Positions 9,354 through 19,141 are shown, counted from the first letter of the stretch. The stretch is DNA of 64,000 nt from Humisphaera borealis (GCF_015169395.1 NZ_CP063458.1:4650001-4714000); one strand, 5' to 3'. Made by a program: numbers and translations. The notes: generated from the sequence alone by a model not told the origin.

Positions 9354-10850
9354 ATGCGTTGGCTCCTCGAGCTGCTCCGCGTGCTCCTTTTCCCGCGGCA
9401 CCGCCCGAAGGGCATGGTCCGGCCGTGGGCGCTCAGCGCGCCGGTGCTGGTGCTGATCCTGGCGTTGCCTCTCCTGCGTCCCGTTCGCCACCCCGACCCC
9501 CGGCAGATCTCCGACGACGAAATGGCATTGCTCGCAACGACCCAGGCCTGGGTCGAACACGAGACGCTTTCCATCGACGCGACCGATTTCAAGAACACCC
9601 GTACGAGGGTTGTGGTGGTCGATGCCGGGGGTGTCGCCCGGTCGTACGCGGCCCAGCCTCCGACGATGGGCGTGCTCCTGGCGATCAGTTACCGCGTCAT
9701 GCGGTACTACGGCCTGACGTTCGCCAGGGATGGGCCGACCGTCGCCTACCTGCTGACGCTTCTCGGTGTAACACTTCCGGCGGCCTGTGCGGCCGGCCTG
9801 ATCTACCGGATGGGCCGGCTCTTCGAATTGCCACGGCCCAAGCGTGCCTTGCTTGCCGCCGTGTGCGTGATCGCGTCAGGGCTCTTCACCTACGCGACCG
9901 TTTTGAATGTGCATGTCCCTGCGGCAACACTCATCCTGGCATCGGCGACGTGCCTCATTCACCTTTCGATTGCCCAGCGGAAGCCGATTACCCCGATCTG
10001 GCTTTGCTGTGCCGGATTCTGCGCGGCGCTGGCGGCCGTGATCGATCCTTCGTCGATCGCGTTTGCGCCGACGCTCGCCGGCGTGGTGCTCGTGTATCGC
10101 TGGTCCTGGTTGCAGCGTATCGGAGGACTGCTGTTGTTCGTCGCGGGTGCTGTGGGTCCGCTGGCACTGCATACCACGTTCGTCTGGCGCGGTAGCGGCG
10201 AGCTGTATCACGGAATGAACTTCACTGCGCCGCCGCGGACGTACGACGATGCCGACGACACGGACGTGCTCGACGACCCCGACGAACCTGGTGCCTTCTG
10301 GAAGCCCATCGGGCGTGCCCTGGGCACAGCGGGGTATCTGTTCTTCGGGGGGCACGGTCTGCTCAGCCATTTTCCGGTACTTGCCATCGGTGTGCTTGGC
10401 GTGACCATGATCATGCATCGCCACTGGCCGCAGGCGGCGAAGGTGCTTGCCGCGGGGACGCTTGCCGCGGCGGTTTACCTCATGGTCGCGTACACCATTC
10501 ACCGCCGTCCCGGCAGGGCCTGGGCCGATTGGATGTTCGCCGCCAAGTGGTTTGTCGTCTTTGCGCCGATGGTTTTGTTCTGGAGCGGCGCGTGGCTCCG
10601 TAAGGCACACCGAACCGGATCGTGGGTGGTCGTCGGCGTACTACTGGCTTTCAGCCTGGCCGTCGGCATTATCGGTGCGACCTATCCCCAGCCGCGACAG
10701 GGCTACAACGGCTACACCGCGTACCTGGCGGTCCGCCAGCTCTGGCAGGGCGACACGCAGCAGGCCGATTCGCCGGCCCTGCCATCCACGCGACCTTTTC
10801 CCATCGCAAACCCGGACTTGCCGGGGGCCGCAGACCGGCTCGCGCCCTAA
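9354..10850 (+). CDS. Multi-pass membrane protein of unknown function
   Basis: A 498-residue integral membrane protein with about ten hydrophobic segments. The N-terminal helix (VLVLILALPLL) is followed by a soluble stretch with acidic residues (QISDDEMALLATTQAW), then alternating helices. A periplasmic loop containing GSGELYHGMNF and an acidic DDADDTDVLDDPDEPG run precedes a GGHGLLSHFPVLAIG segment. The general layout recalls GT-C-fold or PMT/ArnT-like polytopic proteins, and an aspartate pair follows the first helix, but I cannot assign a family. The sulfatase gene follows about 170 bases downstream on the same strand. Confidence 0.75.
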   Translation: MRWLLELLRVLLFPRHRPKGMVRPWALSAPVLVLILALPLLRPVRHPDPRQISDDEMALLATTQAWVEHETLSIDATDFKNTRTRVVVVDAGGVARSYAAQPPTMGVLLAISYRVMRYYGLTFARDGPTVAYLLTLLGVTLPAACAAGLIYRMGRLFELPRPKRALLAAVCVIASGLFTYATVLNVHVPAATLILASATCLIHLSIAQRKPITPIWLCCAGFCAALAAVIDPSSIAFAPTLAGVVLVYRWSWLQRIGGLLLFVAGAVGPLALHTTFVWRGSGELYHGMNFTAPPRTYDDADDTDVLDDPDEPGAFWKPIGRALGTAGYLFFGGHGLLSHFPVLAIGVLGVTMIMHRHWPQAAKVLAAGTLAAAVYLMVAYTIHRRPGRAWADWMFAAKWFVVFAPMVLFWSGAWLRKAHRTGSWVVVGVLLAFSLAVGIIGATYPQPRQGYNGYTAYLAVRQLWQGDTQQADSPALPSTRPFPIANPDLPGAADRLAP

Positions 10851-11023
10851 TCCGCTCAGGCTCACGAGAATTATTCCCCTGCTCGACCGTTTCCACGAAC
10901 GGACTGGGCGGTTGAACATTCGGCGTTGGCGCGCCGGATCATCATTCCCGCCATACGTCTCCAAGTCCGAGCGCTTCAGATTTCAGACGCCCCGAAACTC
11001 AGATGCCAGAGTGAGAGCCGACT

Positions 11024-12367
11024 ATGAAAAACACCGTCATCCTCCTGATCTCGTTATTCATGTTGCCCCCGTTGGCGGCCTCGGCGGCGGAGAGCGGCAA
11101 GGCCGCCAGGCCGAACATTGTCTTCATCCTTGCCGATGACCTGGGCCTTGACGGCGTCAGTTGCTACGGAGCGGACAAGCGAAAGACGCCACAGATCGAC
11201 AAACTCGCGTCCACCGGCATGCGCTTCGAGACCTGCTACGCGGCCCCGCTCTGCGGCCCGTCTCGGTGCGCCCTGATGTCGGGGCGGTACGCGTTTCGGA
11301 CGGGTGGGCTCACCAACGGTTCCTGGCGGGCGGGCGGTCCGGGAGCCAAGTCCGCTGACGAACAACCGATCGCCAGGCTGCTGAAGCAGGGAGGCTACGC
11401 CACCGGCATGGCAGGCAAGTGGCGACAGGTCGGCGAGACGCCTGCCGATTGGGGCTTCGACGAGTACACGACCGATCCGACCGCCGGCGGCTGGTTCTGG
11501 CAGAACAAGCACACGACCAACGGCAAGGAAGTGACCGTCCCCGATGGAACGTATGCCCCGGACTACATCCAGAACTTCACCGTAGATTTTCTCAGGCGGC
11601 ACAAGGATCAGCCGTTCTACTTCTACTACTCGATGCACCTGGTCCACGGGCCCATTCTGCACACCGCCGACTCGGCCAAGGGAGCCAAGGATGGCGCGGA
11701 GCGTTACGACGACAACATCGCCTACATGGACAAGCAGGTCGGCCAGATCGTCGCCCAGCTGGAAAAACTCGGGCTCCGGGAAAAGACACTGCTGATGTTC
11801 TCCGGCGATAACGGAACCGCGCTGACGTTCCCCGCCACCATCGGTGGCCGGATGATTAACGGAAAGAAGGCGTCCATGCTCGAAGGCGGCTCGCGCGTGC
11901 CGCTGATTGCGAGCTGGCCCGGCGTCACACCCGCGGGCAAAGTGAACAAGGACATCGTGAACTTCACGGATATGCACGCGACGTTCCTGGAACTGGCGGG
12001 CGCGCAGCCCCCGGCAAACTTTAAGTTCGACAGCCGGAGCATCGCACCCCAGCTGCGGGGCGAGGCCGGCACCCCGCGGGAGTGGGCGTTCGTACAGCTC
12101 GGCGCCAAGTGGTTTGTCCGCGAGCAGGGATGGAAGCTGGATCAGGCCGGCGAACTGTTCGATATGAGCGATGCACCGTTCGTCGAGAAGCCTGTCGCCG
12201 CCTCGGCCGACACCGATGCCAGCAAGGCGGCCCGGGCCCGACTTACTGCGGTCCTCGCCGAACTCAACCCCGCCGCGGGCAAGACCGATGGCGAAGGCGG
12301 CGCAAAGAAGGGCGGCGCGAAGAAGAAGGCCGCAAAAAAGGCGGCCGGTCAGACGCCAAGCAAGTAG
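11024..12367 (+). CDS. Secreted type I sulfatase
   Basis: A 447-residue arylsulfatase-family enzyme with a signal peptide (MKNTVILLISLFMLPPLAAS). The N-terminal metal-binding motif NIVFILADDLGLDG and the formylglycine motif C77-G-P-S-R81 (LCGPSRCALMSGRY) are present, as is the C-terminal FSGDNGTAL metal site. It should hydrolyse sulfate esters, probably of polysaccharides, after Cys77 is converted to formylglycine. No maturase gene is in the window. The C-terminus carries a Lys/Ala/Gly tail (GGAKKGGAKKKAAKKAAG) beyond the catalytic domain, perhaps for binding anionic polymers or the cell surface. Confidence 0.93.
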   Translation: MKNTVILLISLFMLPPLAASAAESGKAARPNIVFILADDLGLDGVSCYGADKRKTPQIDKLASTGMRFETCYAAPLCGPSRCALMSGRYAFRTGGLTNGSWRAGGPGAKSADEQPIARLLKQGGYATGMAGKWRQVGETPADWGFDEYTTDPTAGGWFWQNKHTTNGKEVTVPDGTYAPDYIQNFTVDFLRRHKDQPFYFYYSMHLVHGPILHTADSAKGAKDGAERYDDNIAYMDKQVGQIVAQLEKLGLREKTLLMFSGDNGTALTFPATIGGRMINGKKASMLEGGSRVPLIASWPGVTPAGKVNKDIVNFTDMHATFLELAGAQPPANFKFDSRSIAPQLRGEAGTPREWAFVQLGAKWFVREQGWKLDQAGELFDMSDAPFVEKPVAASADTDASKAARARLTAVLAELNPAAGKTDGEGGAKKGGAKKKAAKKAAGQTPSK

Positions 12368-12462
12368 GCGCCGGCCGCCAACACTGATGCTTGTCGATGA
12401 TCCGAGCGTACCCGGCCTGGCGATCGCCGGTCGTGAACCGCTGATGAAGACCTGCGCGCATG

Positions 12463-12921
12463 TCAGGCTGCGGAGATCACGTCGCCGATGTGAATGGTGC
12501 CGCCGACAATGATTTCGGCCCGCAGGCCACCCCGGCCCTTCATGGCGGCGAAGACCGGTTCGCCGACGAGCCCGTCGAGGTATCGACAAGGTGCGCATAG
12601 CCGCTGGCCGCGGAGCAGCAGGGTGCCCAGGTGAAAGCGCCGTTCGAGCAGTTCCTCGAGCGCGACGCCGACCGTGACGACATTCCGCCGATGTCGGCCG
12701 TCGCTGAGATCGATCCCGGTTTCAGCGAGAATGTCGCCGATTGCTTCTGAAGCGATCAGCGTGATCTGGCGACCTTCGCCGGGCCAACGGCTGAATGCGC
12801 CGATGCCAAGTTGATATCGATCCCCTGCCAGGCCCTCGCCGGCGATCGCCTCGACGGAGCTCACCGGAACCATCGCCGCCTTGGCGGTGGGCGCGATGAA
12901 GATAGACGCGACTGCCGACAT
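12463..12921 (-). CDS. MOSC-domain protein
   Basis: A 152-residue protein made up essentially of one MOSC (molybdenum cofactor sulfurase C-terminal) domain. The fold signature is visible: GEGLAGDRYQLGIG, then the ITLIASEAI strand-helix, and the conserved Cys region LCAPCRYLDGL near residue 115. MOSC proteins handle molybdenum cofactor or deliver sulfur. The gene starts 13 bases after the lpxD stop on the same strand, so co-transcription is likely, although no functional link is obvious. Confidence 0.85.
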   Translation of the reverse strand: MSAVASIFIAPTAKAAMVPVSSVEAIAGEGLAGDRYQLGIGAFSRWPGEGRQITLIASEAIGDILAETGIDLSDGRHRRNVVTVGVALEELLERRFHLGTLLLRGQRLCAPCRYLDGLVGEPVFAAMKGRGGLRAEIIVGGTIHIGDVISAA

Positions 12922-12934
12922 TGTTCACCGCGGA

Positions 12935-13981
12935 TCAGACTTCGTCGCCGGCGTCGGAAAGCTCCTCGACGGCCTGTTCGAGCTTCTTGATGCGGTCTTG
13001 GATCGTGGGCAACTGCGTGAACAGGAAGTAAACGCGGCGGGCATGGCTCGCCGGCATGGCGGGGCTGCCGATGACCGTGGTCTGGTCGGGGACATCCGCC
13101 ATCACACCTGACTGCGCGGCGATCGTGACGCCGTCGCCGATCTTGATGTGCCCGGTAATGCCGACCTGCCCGGCGATGGTGGCGTGATGGCCGATGACCG
13201 TGCTCCCGGCAACGCCGACATGGGCGACGAGCAGCCCGTGGGGGCCGATCTTCACGCCGTGGCCGATCGCGACATTGTTGTCGATCTTCGTCCCCTGACC
13301 GACGACCGTATTGCCGACTGCGCCGCGGCTGATGGACGTGTTCGAGCCGATCTCGACATCGTCTTCGATGACGACATTGCCCACCTGCGGGATTTTGTGG
13401 TGCCGCCATACGCCGTCGGCGTCCTTGTGCGTGGCGAAGCCGAACCCGTCGGGGCCGATACTGCTGCCGGCGTGAATGATCACCCGGTCGCCGATCATGC
13501 AATCGTCATAGACCACGACATTGGGGTATAGGATGCAGTCGCGGCCGATCTTCGTCCGCGGGCCGACGAACACGCCGGGGTAGATCACCGTGCCGGCACC
13601 GACGCTGGCGGTCGGATCAACATGGGCCGAGGGGTGCACGCCGGCGTGCGGGTGCTTGCGGTGGCCGTGCAGCCTGACCAGCGCCAGCGACCAGGCGTAG
13701 TAGGGGTCCTTGGTCTTGAGAAGCATCAGGCCGGGGTTGGCCGGGCAGGTGACCGACGCAGCCACGATCGCGGCGGTCGCCTTGGTGGTGTCCAGCTGGT
13801 CGGCGTACTTGGGATTGGAGAGAAAGGTGACGTCGCCGGTACCGGCCGAATCGAGCGTACGGCAGCTTCGGATCAGGACGTCGGTCCCCGGTACGTCGGC
13901 CGGCAGTTCCGCACCGATCGCGGCCGCCAGTTCCTTCAGTGTGACGCCGGTGCCTCGCTCGGTGAACGCATCGTCGGTCAA
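12935..13981 (-). CDS. lpxD: UDP-3-O-acylglucosamine N-acyltransferase
   Basis: The enzyme for the N-acylation step of lipid A synthesis. The N-terminal uridine-binding domain (VTLKELAAAIG...FLSNPKY) is followed by a left-handed beta-helix of hexapeptide repeats (HPSAHVDPTASVGAGTVIYP and many more) and a C-terminal helix. The catalytic His region is IGPDGFGFA preceded by VIIHAGSS. The frame is open further upstream. I favour TTG 13981 because GAGGGAG sits eight bases before it and gives the usual length of about 348 residues. ATG 14053 and GTG 14125 are alternatives. It indicates an LPS-type outer membrane. Confidence 0.9.
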   Translation of the reverse strand: MTDDAFTERGTGVTLKELAAAIGAELPADVPGTDVLIRSCRTLDSAGTGDVTFLSNPKYADQLDTTKATAAIVAASVTCPANPGLMLLKTKDPYYAWSLALVRLHGHRKHPHAGVHPSAHVDPTASVGAGTVIYPGVFVGPRTKIGRDCILYPNVVVYDDCMIGDRVIIHAGSSIGPDGFGFATHKDADGVWRHHKIPQVGNVVIEDDVEIGSNTSISRGAVGNTVVGQGTKIDNNVAIGHGVKIGPHGLLVAHVGVAGSTVIGHHATIAGQVGITGHIKIGDGVTIAAQSGVMADVPDQTTVIGSPAMPASHARRVYFLFTQLPTIQDRIKKLEQAVEELSDAGDEV

Positions 13982-14177
13982 GGTGCAGTCTCCCTCGGGT
14001 AGCAAAACCAGTTGGGTCGCCGACAGATCACGGCCGGCTCTCCCGGGCGGCATTGTAGGAAAACCTTCGGGAAGTTGAACCTCGTCGGCTGGGCAATGCG
14101 CGGGGAACACGAAACGTCGCCCCACAAGTCATGACCCTACTCGAAGGCGCAATCGGAGATCGGTGCTCGCCACCCCC

Positions 14178-14205
14178 TCGACAACACGCCAACAGGCACT
14201 ATAAT
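14178..14205 (+). promoter_or_regulatory. Sigma-70 type promoter of tRNA-Leu
   Basis: TCGACA (14178-14183), a 16-base spacer and a perfect TATAAT (14200-14205) lie 12 bases before the tRNA 5' end. The match (11 of 12 bases) and position make it the obvious promoter of the tRNA gene. Confidence 0.8.
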
Positions 14206-14217
14206 CTCCCCTCCATC

Positions 14218-14299
14218 GCCCAGGTGGCGGAATTGGCAGACGCACTACTTTGAGGTGGTAGCGAGGCAACTCGTGCAGGTTCAAGTCCTGTCCTGGGCA
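14218..14299 (+). tRNA. tRNA-Leu (anticodon GAG)
   Basis: Acceptor arms GCCCAGG (14218-14224) and CCTGGGC (14292-14298) pair fully, with discriminator A at 14299. The anticodon stem CTACT/GGTAG encloses the loop TTGAGGT, giving anticodon GAG (Leu, CUC/CUU). The T-arm is GCAGG-TTCAAGT-CCTGT, and a long variable arm is present as expected for a class II tRNA. CCA is not encoded. Confidence 0.95.
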
Positions 14300-14304
14300 T
14301 AAGA

Positions 14305-14326
14305 CCCGCCGCAAGGCGGGTTTTTT
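14305..14326 (+). terminator. Rho-independent terminator after tRNA-Leu
   Basis: A perfect six-pair stem CCCGCC-gcaa-GGCGGG is followed directly by six T residues (14321-14326), six bases beyond the tRNA. The roughly 250 bases from here to 14584 show no convincing gene. Confidence 0.9.
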
Positions 14327-14584
14327 CATGCGCGGATCCAACGCACACGCCGACACTTACGCCCGGAAACCCTATCGCCCCGTTCTAACCTCGTCTGGAA
14401 GTCAACCCCGTTGCCCTTGGGTTTGTCCTTCTTACTCTCTCCGGCGCTGAACGGCGCTCTTGCATTGGGTACGCGGCAAGGCCAGTCGAATTCAACATCG
14501 GTAGCTAAGCCGACGCGCGGGCGAGATCGCGGCACGGCGCGCGGTACGAAGGGGCGGACGTGACGGCTCGGAACTGGCACATAG

Positions 14585-16531
14585 TCACTTGGCGTTCGGC
14601 TTGAGGGTATTCGAGAGCCGTTTCTGGTCGAGCGTAATGTCCTTCGTTGCTTTTAGACCGAGCAGGGGGCTACTGCTGACGGCATCCGACTGCGCGTGCT
14701 TCTCGACATCCATGAGCGTGTTGTCGCTGACTTCAACGGCGGTGCTGTGACTTAGCATGATGGCCTGCCCTGCGATTTCATCCGTTGGGCGTGCAATGGC
14801 GGTGGCGCGGATGGGCGAGTTGATGCGATTGTACTCGATGCGAGAGTCTTTGATGCCGATGAGGTTCATCGCGGGGCCGCCGCTGCGGGTGAAGGTGTTG
14901 CCGGTGATGATGAGACGCTCGATGGGTGGGATGCCATCCTGACCCTGGGCATTGTGGGCGCGGACGTCGATGGCGGGATGGTGCGGGCGCGGGCTCACAT
15001 CGACGAAGGTGTTGTCCGCGATCGTGATGTCGTTCGGGATGCCGCCGACGAGGCCCATCCCGGTGTTGAGGCTGATGTTGCTCCCCATGCGGATGAAGGT
15101 GCAGCCGCGCACGGTGCCGGGGCCGGACATGATAAGCAGGCGCTGAAAGTTGTCCTCCCAGCGACAGTTCTGCACCACCCATCCAGCGCACTCGTGATCG
15201 AGCCACTCGGCCTGCGCTGCGGCGAAGGGGGCGGCGTCGCGATCGAGGGTGAGTTGGAAATCCTGGTGAGCGGTAAGTTTTGCTTCGCCGAGAACGGCAC
15301 CCGTCTTGCGATGGATGAAGCGCAGTCGATCGCCCGCGCGGGCATTGGTAAGCGTGGGTCGCAGGGCGGCATTTGTTTCCAGCGTGACCTGATTGCCGGA
15401 GACCGCTTTGACCTTGCCCCAGATGCCGTGGAAATTCTGCAGGTCGTCCGCGGTGTGTCGGATAGACACGTTGTCCATCGTGGTGCCATGGCGCGTAGAG
15501 CGGCACAGAAAGCCGTCCGCGCCTTTCCATTGGCTGGTGCCGGGTCGCGGGCCGAAGTAGCAGTCCTTCCAAAGATGCGCGCCATGGCCGCCGCTCTCGC
15601 TCGGACCGCCTTTTGCCACGTAGACGCTCACGCCGTGCAGCGTGAGGTTTGCCGAGTCCTCCAGCACGATGGCTCCCGCCGAGGTGTAGAGGCAGGACAA
15701 GCCATCACCCACCCGTACCATACCGAGTTCGCCATACGCCCGCTCCCAGTTCGCATCGTGGATGCGCTCCATGAGGTCAGGCGCCTCCATGTTGATCCAG
15801 TAGAGCCCGTTGGCGGAAGGCGTGATGTCCTTGTAGCGGAGCTTGCGCACGCCGGCCTGCAAATCATAGAGCGGCACGCAGAAGCGACCATCGCGCTTGA
15901 AGGGAAAAAGCCGCTGCTCATCGCCGCCCTTGTAGCTCGTCGGCACCACGATGCCCGGCGAGGGTTGAATCTCAAAGCGGTTGCCCTTGCGGTCGATGCG
16001 CGTGATCCGGCCTTCAATGCAGCCCCGCGTGCCACGATCAATAATCGCGCCACGCAGGACGATGTTCCGGCAACTAAAGAAGCCGACACAGCGGTGGCCC
16101 GGGGGCATCTGCACGTCATCAAGGTCGAACCAGAAGGTTGCTCCCGTGGCATCGATCACGAGCGGATGCTCCGAGTCGCGCTGCATGCCTTCAAAATGGA
16201 GAGGATAGACTGTTTTCGCTCCCACCTTGCGTTCCTGACTGAAGCGGTAATCGCCCGGCGGAATCCGCACCTCCGCCGCACCGCTCTCGAAGGCCTTCAT
16301 CACCATCGGCATCACGCCCTTGCCCCGCTCACGTTGTGCTTCCTTTTCGGCATCGGTGAACTGCGGTCCGGCTGGCGCATCGAAGCTGAACGACGCATCT
16401 GCTGGCGGTGGCGATTTTGATTCTAATATCACGCGCTGATGCGGTGAGAGATGCTCATTGGCAACGGCGGCATCCAGCACTGCCAGCAACACAAGCAGCG
16501 GCGCGATCATAAGGGTGACGATGTGTTTCAT
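14585..16531 (-). CDS. Secreted right-handed parallel beta-helix protein
   Basis: A 648-residue protein. The upstream in-frame extension was rejected because ATG 16531 begins a clear signal peptide (MKHIVTLMIAPLLVLLAVLD). After an N-terminal segment the sequence becomes a series of short beta strands with Asn/Gly/Asp turns (for example NITIADNTF-type strands and LIITGNTFTRSGG). This matches right-handed beta-helix proteins such as polysaccharide lyases, epimerases and glycoside hydrolases. The VIDATGATFWFD segment and the NIVLRGAIIDRG strand are typical early coils. No catalytic residues can be assigned. Its codon choice looks a little different from its neighbours, and it sits between a tRNA and a decayed gene, so transfer is possible. 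Confidence 0.8.
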   Translation of the reverse strand: MKHIVTLMIAPLLVLLAVLDAAVANEHLSPHQRVILESKSPPPADASFSFDAPAGPQFTDAEKEAQRERGKGVMPMVMKAFESGAAEVRIPPGDYRFSQERKVGAKTVYPLHFEGMQRDSEHPLVIDATGATFWFDLDDVQMPPGHRCVGFFSCRNIVLRGAIIDRGTRGCIEGRITRIDRKGNRFEIQPSPGIVVPTSYKGGDEQRLFPFKRDGRFCVPLYDLQAGVRKLRYKDITPSANGLYWINMEAPDLMERIHDANWERAYGELGMVRVGDGLSCLYTSAGAIVLEDSANLTLHGVSVYVAKGGPSESGGHGAHLWKDCYFGPRPGTSQWKGADGFLCRSTRHGTTMDNVSIRHTADDLQNFHGIWGKVKAVSGNQVTLETNAALRPTLTNARAGDRLRFIHRKTGAVLGEAKLTAHQDFQLTLDRDAAPFAAAQAEWLDHECAGWVVQNCRWEDNFQRLLIMSGPGTVRGCTFIRMGSNISLNTGMGLVGGIPNDITIADNTFVDVSPRPHHPAIDVRAHNAQGQDGIPPIERLIITGNTFTRSGGPAMNLIGIKDSRIEYNRINSPIRATAIARPTDEIAGQAIMLSHSTAVEVSDNTLMDVEKHAQSDAVSSSPLLGLKATKDITLDQKRLSNTLKPNAK

Positions 16532-16730
16532 GGGTTGTGACGTGTGTGCGTATGATCGCCCGCTGGTTGCGTCCTGCCTCGCACGCCCGGCGAAGAAACA
16601 CGGAAAGCTCGTTCGCCTTCTCGAGCGCTGTTGATCCGCTGCCGAGCTACGCGGCGAAGTCGGGGCATCGGCGGACACCTTGCAAACCTCTGGCTTACGC
16701 TTGTCGAGCGACGACGGCAGTGCTCTCGTA

Positions 16731-16975
16731 GATCAACCGACAAGACCGGATGGTACGGACGAAATTGCGTCTCCGAAAGATTCTGAAGTGAAGCTGGTGG
16801 CAGTTCGCGAGCTACTGAAGGGTCAGGCCGACTGCCGCAGCCTGCTCATCGCGCGGCACGAGCAGTTCGCTCGATCACTTACGGAGAAGCTCATGACCGG
16901 GCACCAGAGTTCGCCGACCGCGCGGTGATCGACGGCATCATGAAGGACCTCGCGGCCACGTCCTGCCGCTCATGA
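16731..16975 (+). pseudogene. Remnant of a DUF1592/1588/1585-type protein (frameshifted DUF1585 end)
   Basis: One frame reads VDQPTRPDGTDEIASP, then SLLIARHEQFARSLTEKLMT (to about 16899). A second frame continues PEFADRAVIDGIMKDLAA (16904-16957) to a stop at 16973-16975. Put together these match the C-terminal DUF1585 pattern of planctomycete cytochrome-associated proteins (PDGT, FARSLTEKLLTYALGRELE-type motif, then ADR.A.D.I). The TYALGR segment is lost at the frameshift, and nothing of the upstream DUF1592/DUF1588 domains remains. The surrounding 16532-17021 stretch holds no other gene. Confidence 0.65.
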
Positions 16976-17021
16976 CACCGGGACCGATGCACCACGAAGC
17001 TGCCGATTCATTCACAGTCGC

Positions 17022-17510
17022 TTAAAGGTAACCGAACAGCCGATCGGCCCATCGGCGGAATTGCTGGGTTCCGCGGTGGTGGCCGTTGTACGCACGGCGC
17101 AGCGGCAGGGCGGGGATGAAGCGGTAGCCGGCTCTTTCGAAGCGGCGGCGAAGCTGGGCGAGGACTTGCGGTTTCACCGTCCGGTCGTCGTCCAGAATCG
17201 CGATCAGGTTGGCGAAGTTGCTGGCCCGGATCACCGCCGATGTCGGCTCGACTAGCACCGCGGTCGGCAACACCAACTCCCCGTGAAATGTCGCCTCACG
17301 AATTGCCGGCCACAGCTCGAGTGGGCAATCTTCGCCGACGATCGTCTGGACCGATTGTGCAAGGTTCATGAATCGCTCGGCGGATTCGATCGGGTCGAAG
17401 TCCGGCGGCTGCTGCAGTTCCCACGCATGATCGGCGCCGGCAAGAAGCTTCTTCGCGACCAGGTCGGCCAGCGCAGGGTCGGCGAAAGGATCGGGGTTGG
17501 GGTCGAACAT
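17022..17510 (-). CDS. Conserved-looking hypothetical protein (162 aa)
   Basis: A soluble protein without signal or membrane segment. It has an acidic Pro-rich N-terminus (MFDPNPDPFADPALADLV), a middle part with alternating helices and strands, and a basic C-terminus (QFRRWADRLFGYL). I do not recognise the family. The gene starts 43 bases after the YjbQ stop on the same strand, so the two may be co-transcribed. Codon use matches its neighbours, which supports a real gene. Confidence 0.6.
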   Translation of the reverse strand: MFDPNPDPFADPALADLVAKKLLAGADHAWELQQPPDFDPIESAERFMNLAQSVQTIVGEDCPLELWPAIREATFHGELVLPTAVLVEPTSAVIRASNFANLIAILDDDRTVKPQVLAQLRRRFERAGYRFIPALPLRRAYNGHHRGTQQFRRWADRLFGYL

Positions 17511-17553
17511 CGCATGTCGCCTGGCGGTCGCGCCTTGGGATCGAGCTTCAACC

Positions 17554-17976
<423 letters not shown>

Positions 17977-18057
17977 GGGGTGTGCTCAGGGTGGAGAGGC
18001 GCGGTTCCACCCTTTCCAGACGATACCTGCGCCGCAATTCGTTTGGAATGTGCCAAT

Positions 18058-19059
18058 TCATGGTCCGAACGTCGCGCCCGCCCGCGTCGCCGGCGATACG
18101 GCGTTGCGAAACAGGGTCTGGTCCTCATCGGCGGGCGTCCAGACCAGGAGAAGGCCGAGGGCGGCATACAGCGGCAGATGGCCGATGAGCTCTTCGCCGC
18201 GGAATACCAGCAGGCTCGCATTGAACGGCAGCCATGCCAGCAGGATGACAACCCGGGGGAAGTAGCCGAACAGCAGGAGCAGTCCCACCGTCAGTTCGAC
18301 GCCGCCGGCGCAGATCGCGAAATCGTGGTTCGACATCGGGATGTGGAGAAACCCGGTGAAGTTCACGGCGTTTCGTTGCAGGAACGCATCGGCCAGGGCC
18401 AGGTTCGCGAGCTTTTCGGTGAACGCGAGCGTGATCAGCGAGAGCGCCAGGCCGATGCGCAACGCAGGCATCGCGAAGCGGGCGTGTCGTCCGGAGGGAG
18501 CGAGGTTCGGCAGCAGCATGGCATCGGCACTCCAGGGTCCGCGCCCGGCGGCCCAGAAGAATGCCGCGATGCCAATGAACACAACGTTGTCAGCCATCGA
18601 TTCCGGCCCGCACAACCCCAGGCCCAAAACCCATATCGCCACCAGCAGTCCGGCGGCCAGCCGGGTGAAAGCGCCGTAGACGAATGCGATCGCCACCAGC
18701 ATCTGGCTTAGACCGATAACGAAAGTCCAGGGGGCGAACAGGACGTTGTTGGGTGCCAGAAGGCGGCCATCGATGCCGTTCTTGAACATCGGCACGCACA
18801 GGTGAACCGCCAGGATCAGGGGCGCGAGGGCATAAAACCGCGCGCGGCCTGCGGGGGTGGCACCGAAGTACGCCGGCCCGGGAATCAGGTCGCGCTTCCC
18901 GCGCCGCCGCCAGAGCAGGCCGGCGACGACGGTGACGGCGACCGCCACACCGATCGCCACGATCACTCCAGTTTCAACCAGGTGATGGCCCGAAGCCGGT
19001 AGCGTAGTGGCGTCGTAGAACCACTTCTCGTGTGCGATGGGAAGCGTGATGGAGTGCAT
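18058..19059 (-). CDS. DoxX-like multi-pass membrane protein
   Basis: A 333-residue inner-membrane protein with about eight hydrophobic helices. The N-terminal region is MHSITLPIAHEKWFYD. The second half resembles DoxX-type proteins: a helix with SLITLAFTEKLANL, then FLHIPMSNHDFAICAGGVELTVG, with a Glu in a membrane helix. DoxX proteins are linked to redox stress or respiratory functions, but this member is longer than the usual 130-180 residues. Function unknown. Confidence 0.65.
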   Translation of the reverse strand: MHSITLPIAHEKWFYDATTLPASGHHLVETGVIVAIGVAVAVTVVAGLLWRRRGKRDLIPGPAYFGATPAGRARFYALAPLILAVHLCVPMFKNGIDGRLLAPNNVLFAPWTFVIGLSQMLVAIAFVYGAFTRLAAGLLVAIWVLGLGLCGPESMADNVVFIGIAAFFWAAGRGPWSADAMLLPNLAPSGRHARFAMPALRIGLALSLITLAFTEKLANLALADAFLQRNAVNFTGFLHIPMSNHDFAICAGGVELTVGLLLLFGYFPRVVILLAWLPFNASLLVFRGEELIGHLPLYAALGLLLVWTPADEDQTLFRNAVSPATRAGATFGP

Positions 19060-19141
19060 GCGGGGATCAGTTTCAGGGAGCGCTGACCGTGCAGGACGAG
19101 GCCAATGCCTTGAAGCGTTCGATCCGGCGTTTCTGCCGATG

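Noticed and set aside
14218-17021. Genomic island integrated at tRNA-Leu
   Set aside because: No repeat of the tRNA 3' end and no integrase were found on the far side. Only the decayed gene and the beta-helix gene hint at foreign DNA.
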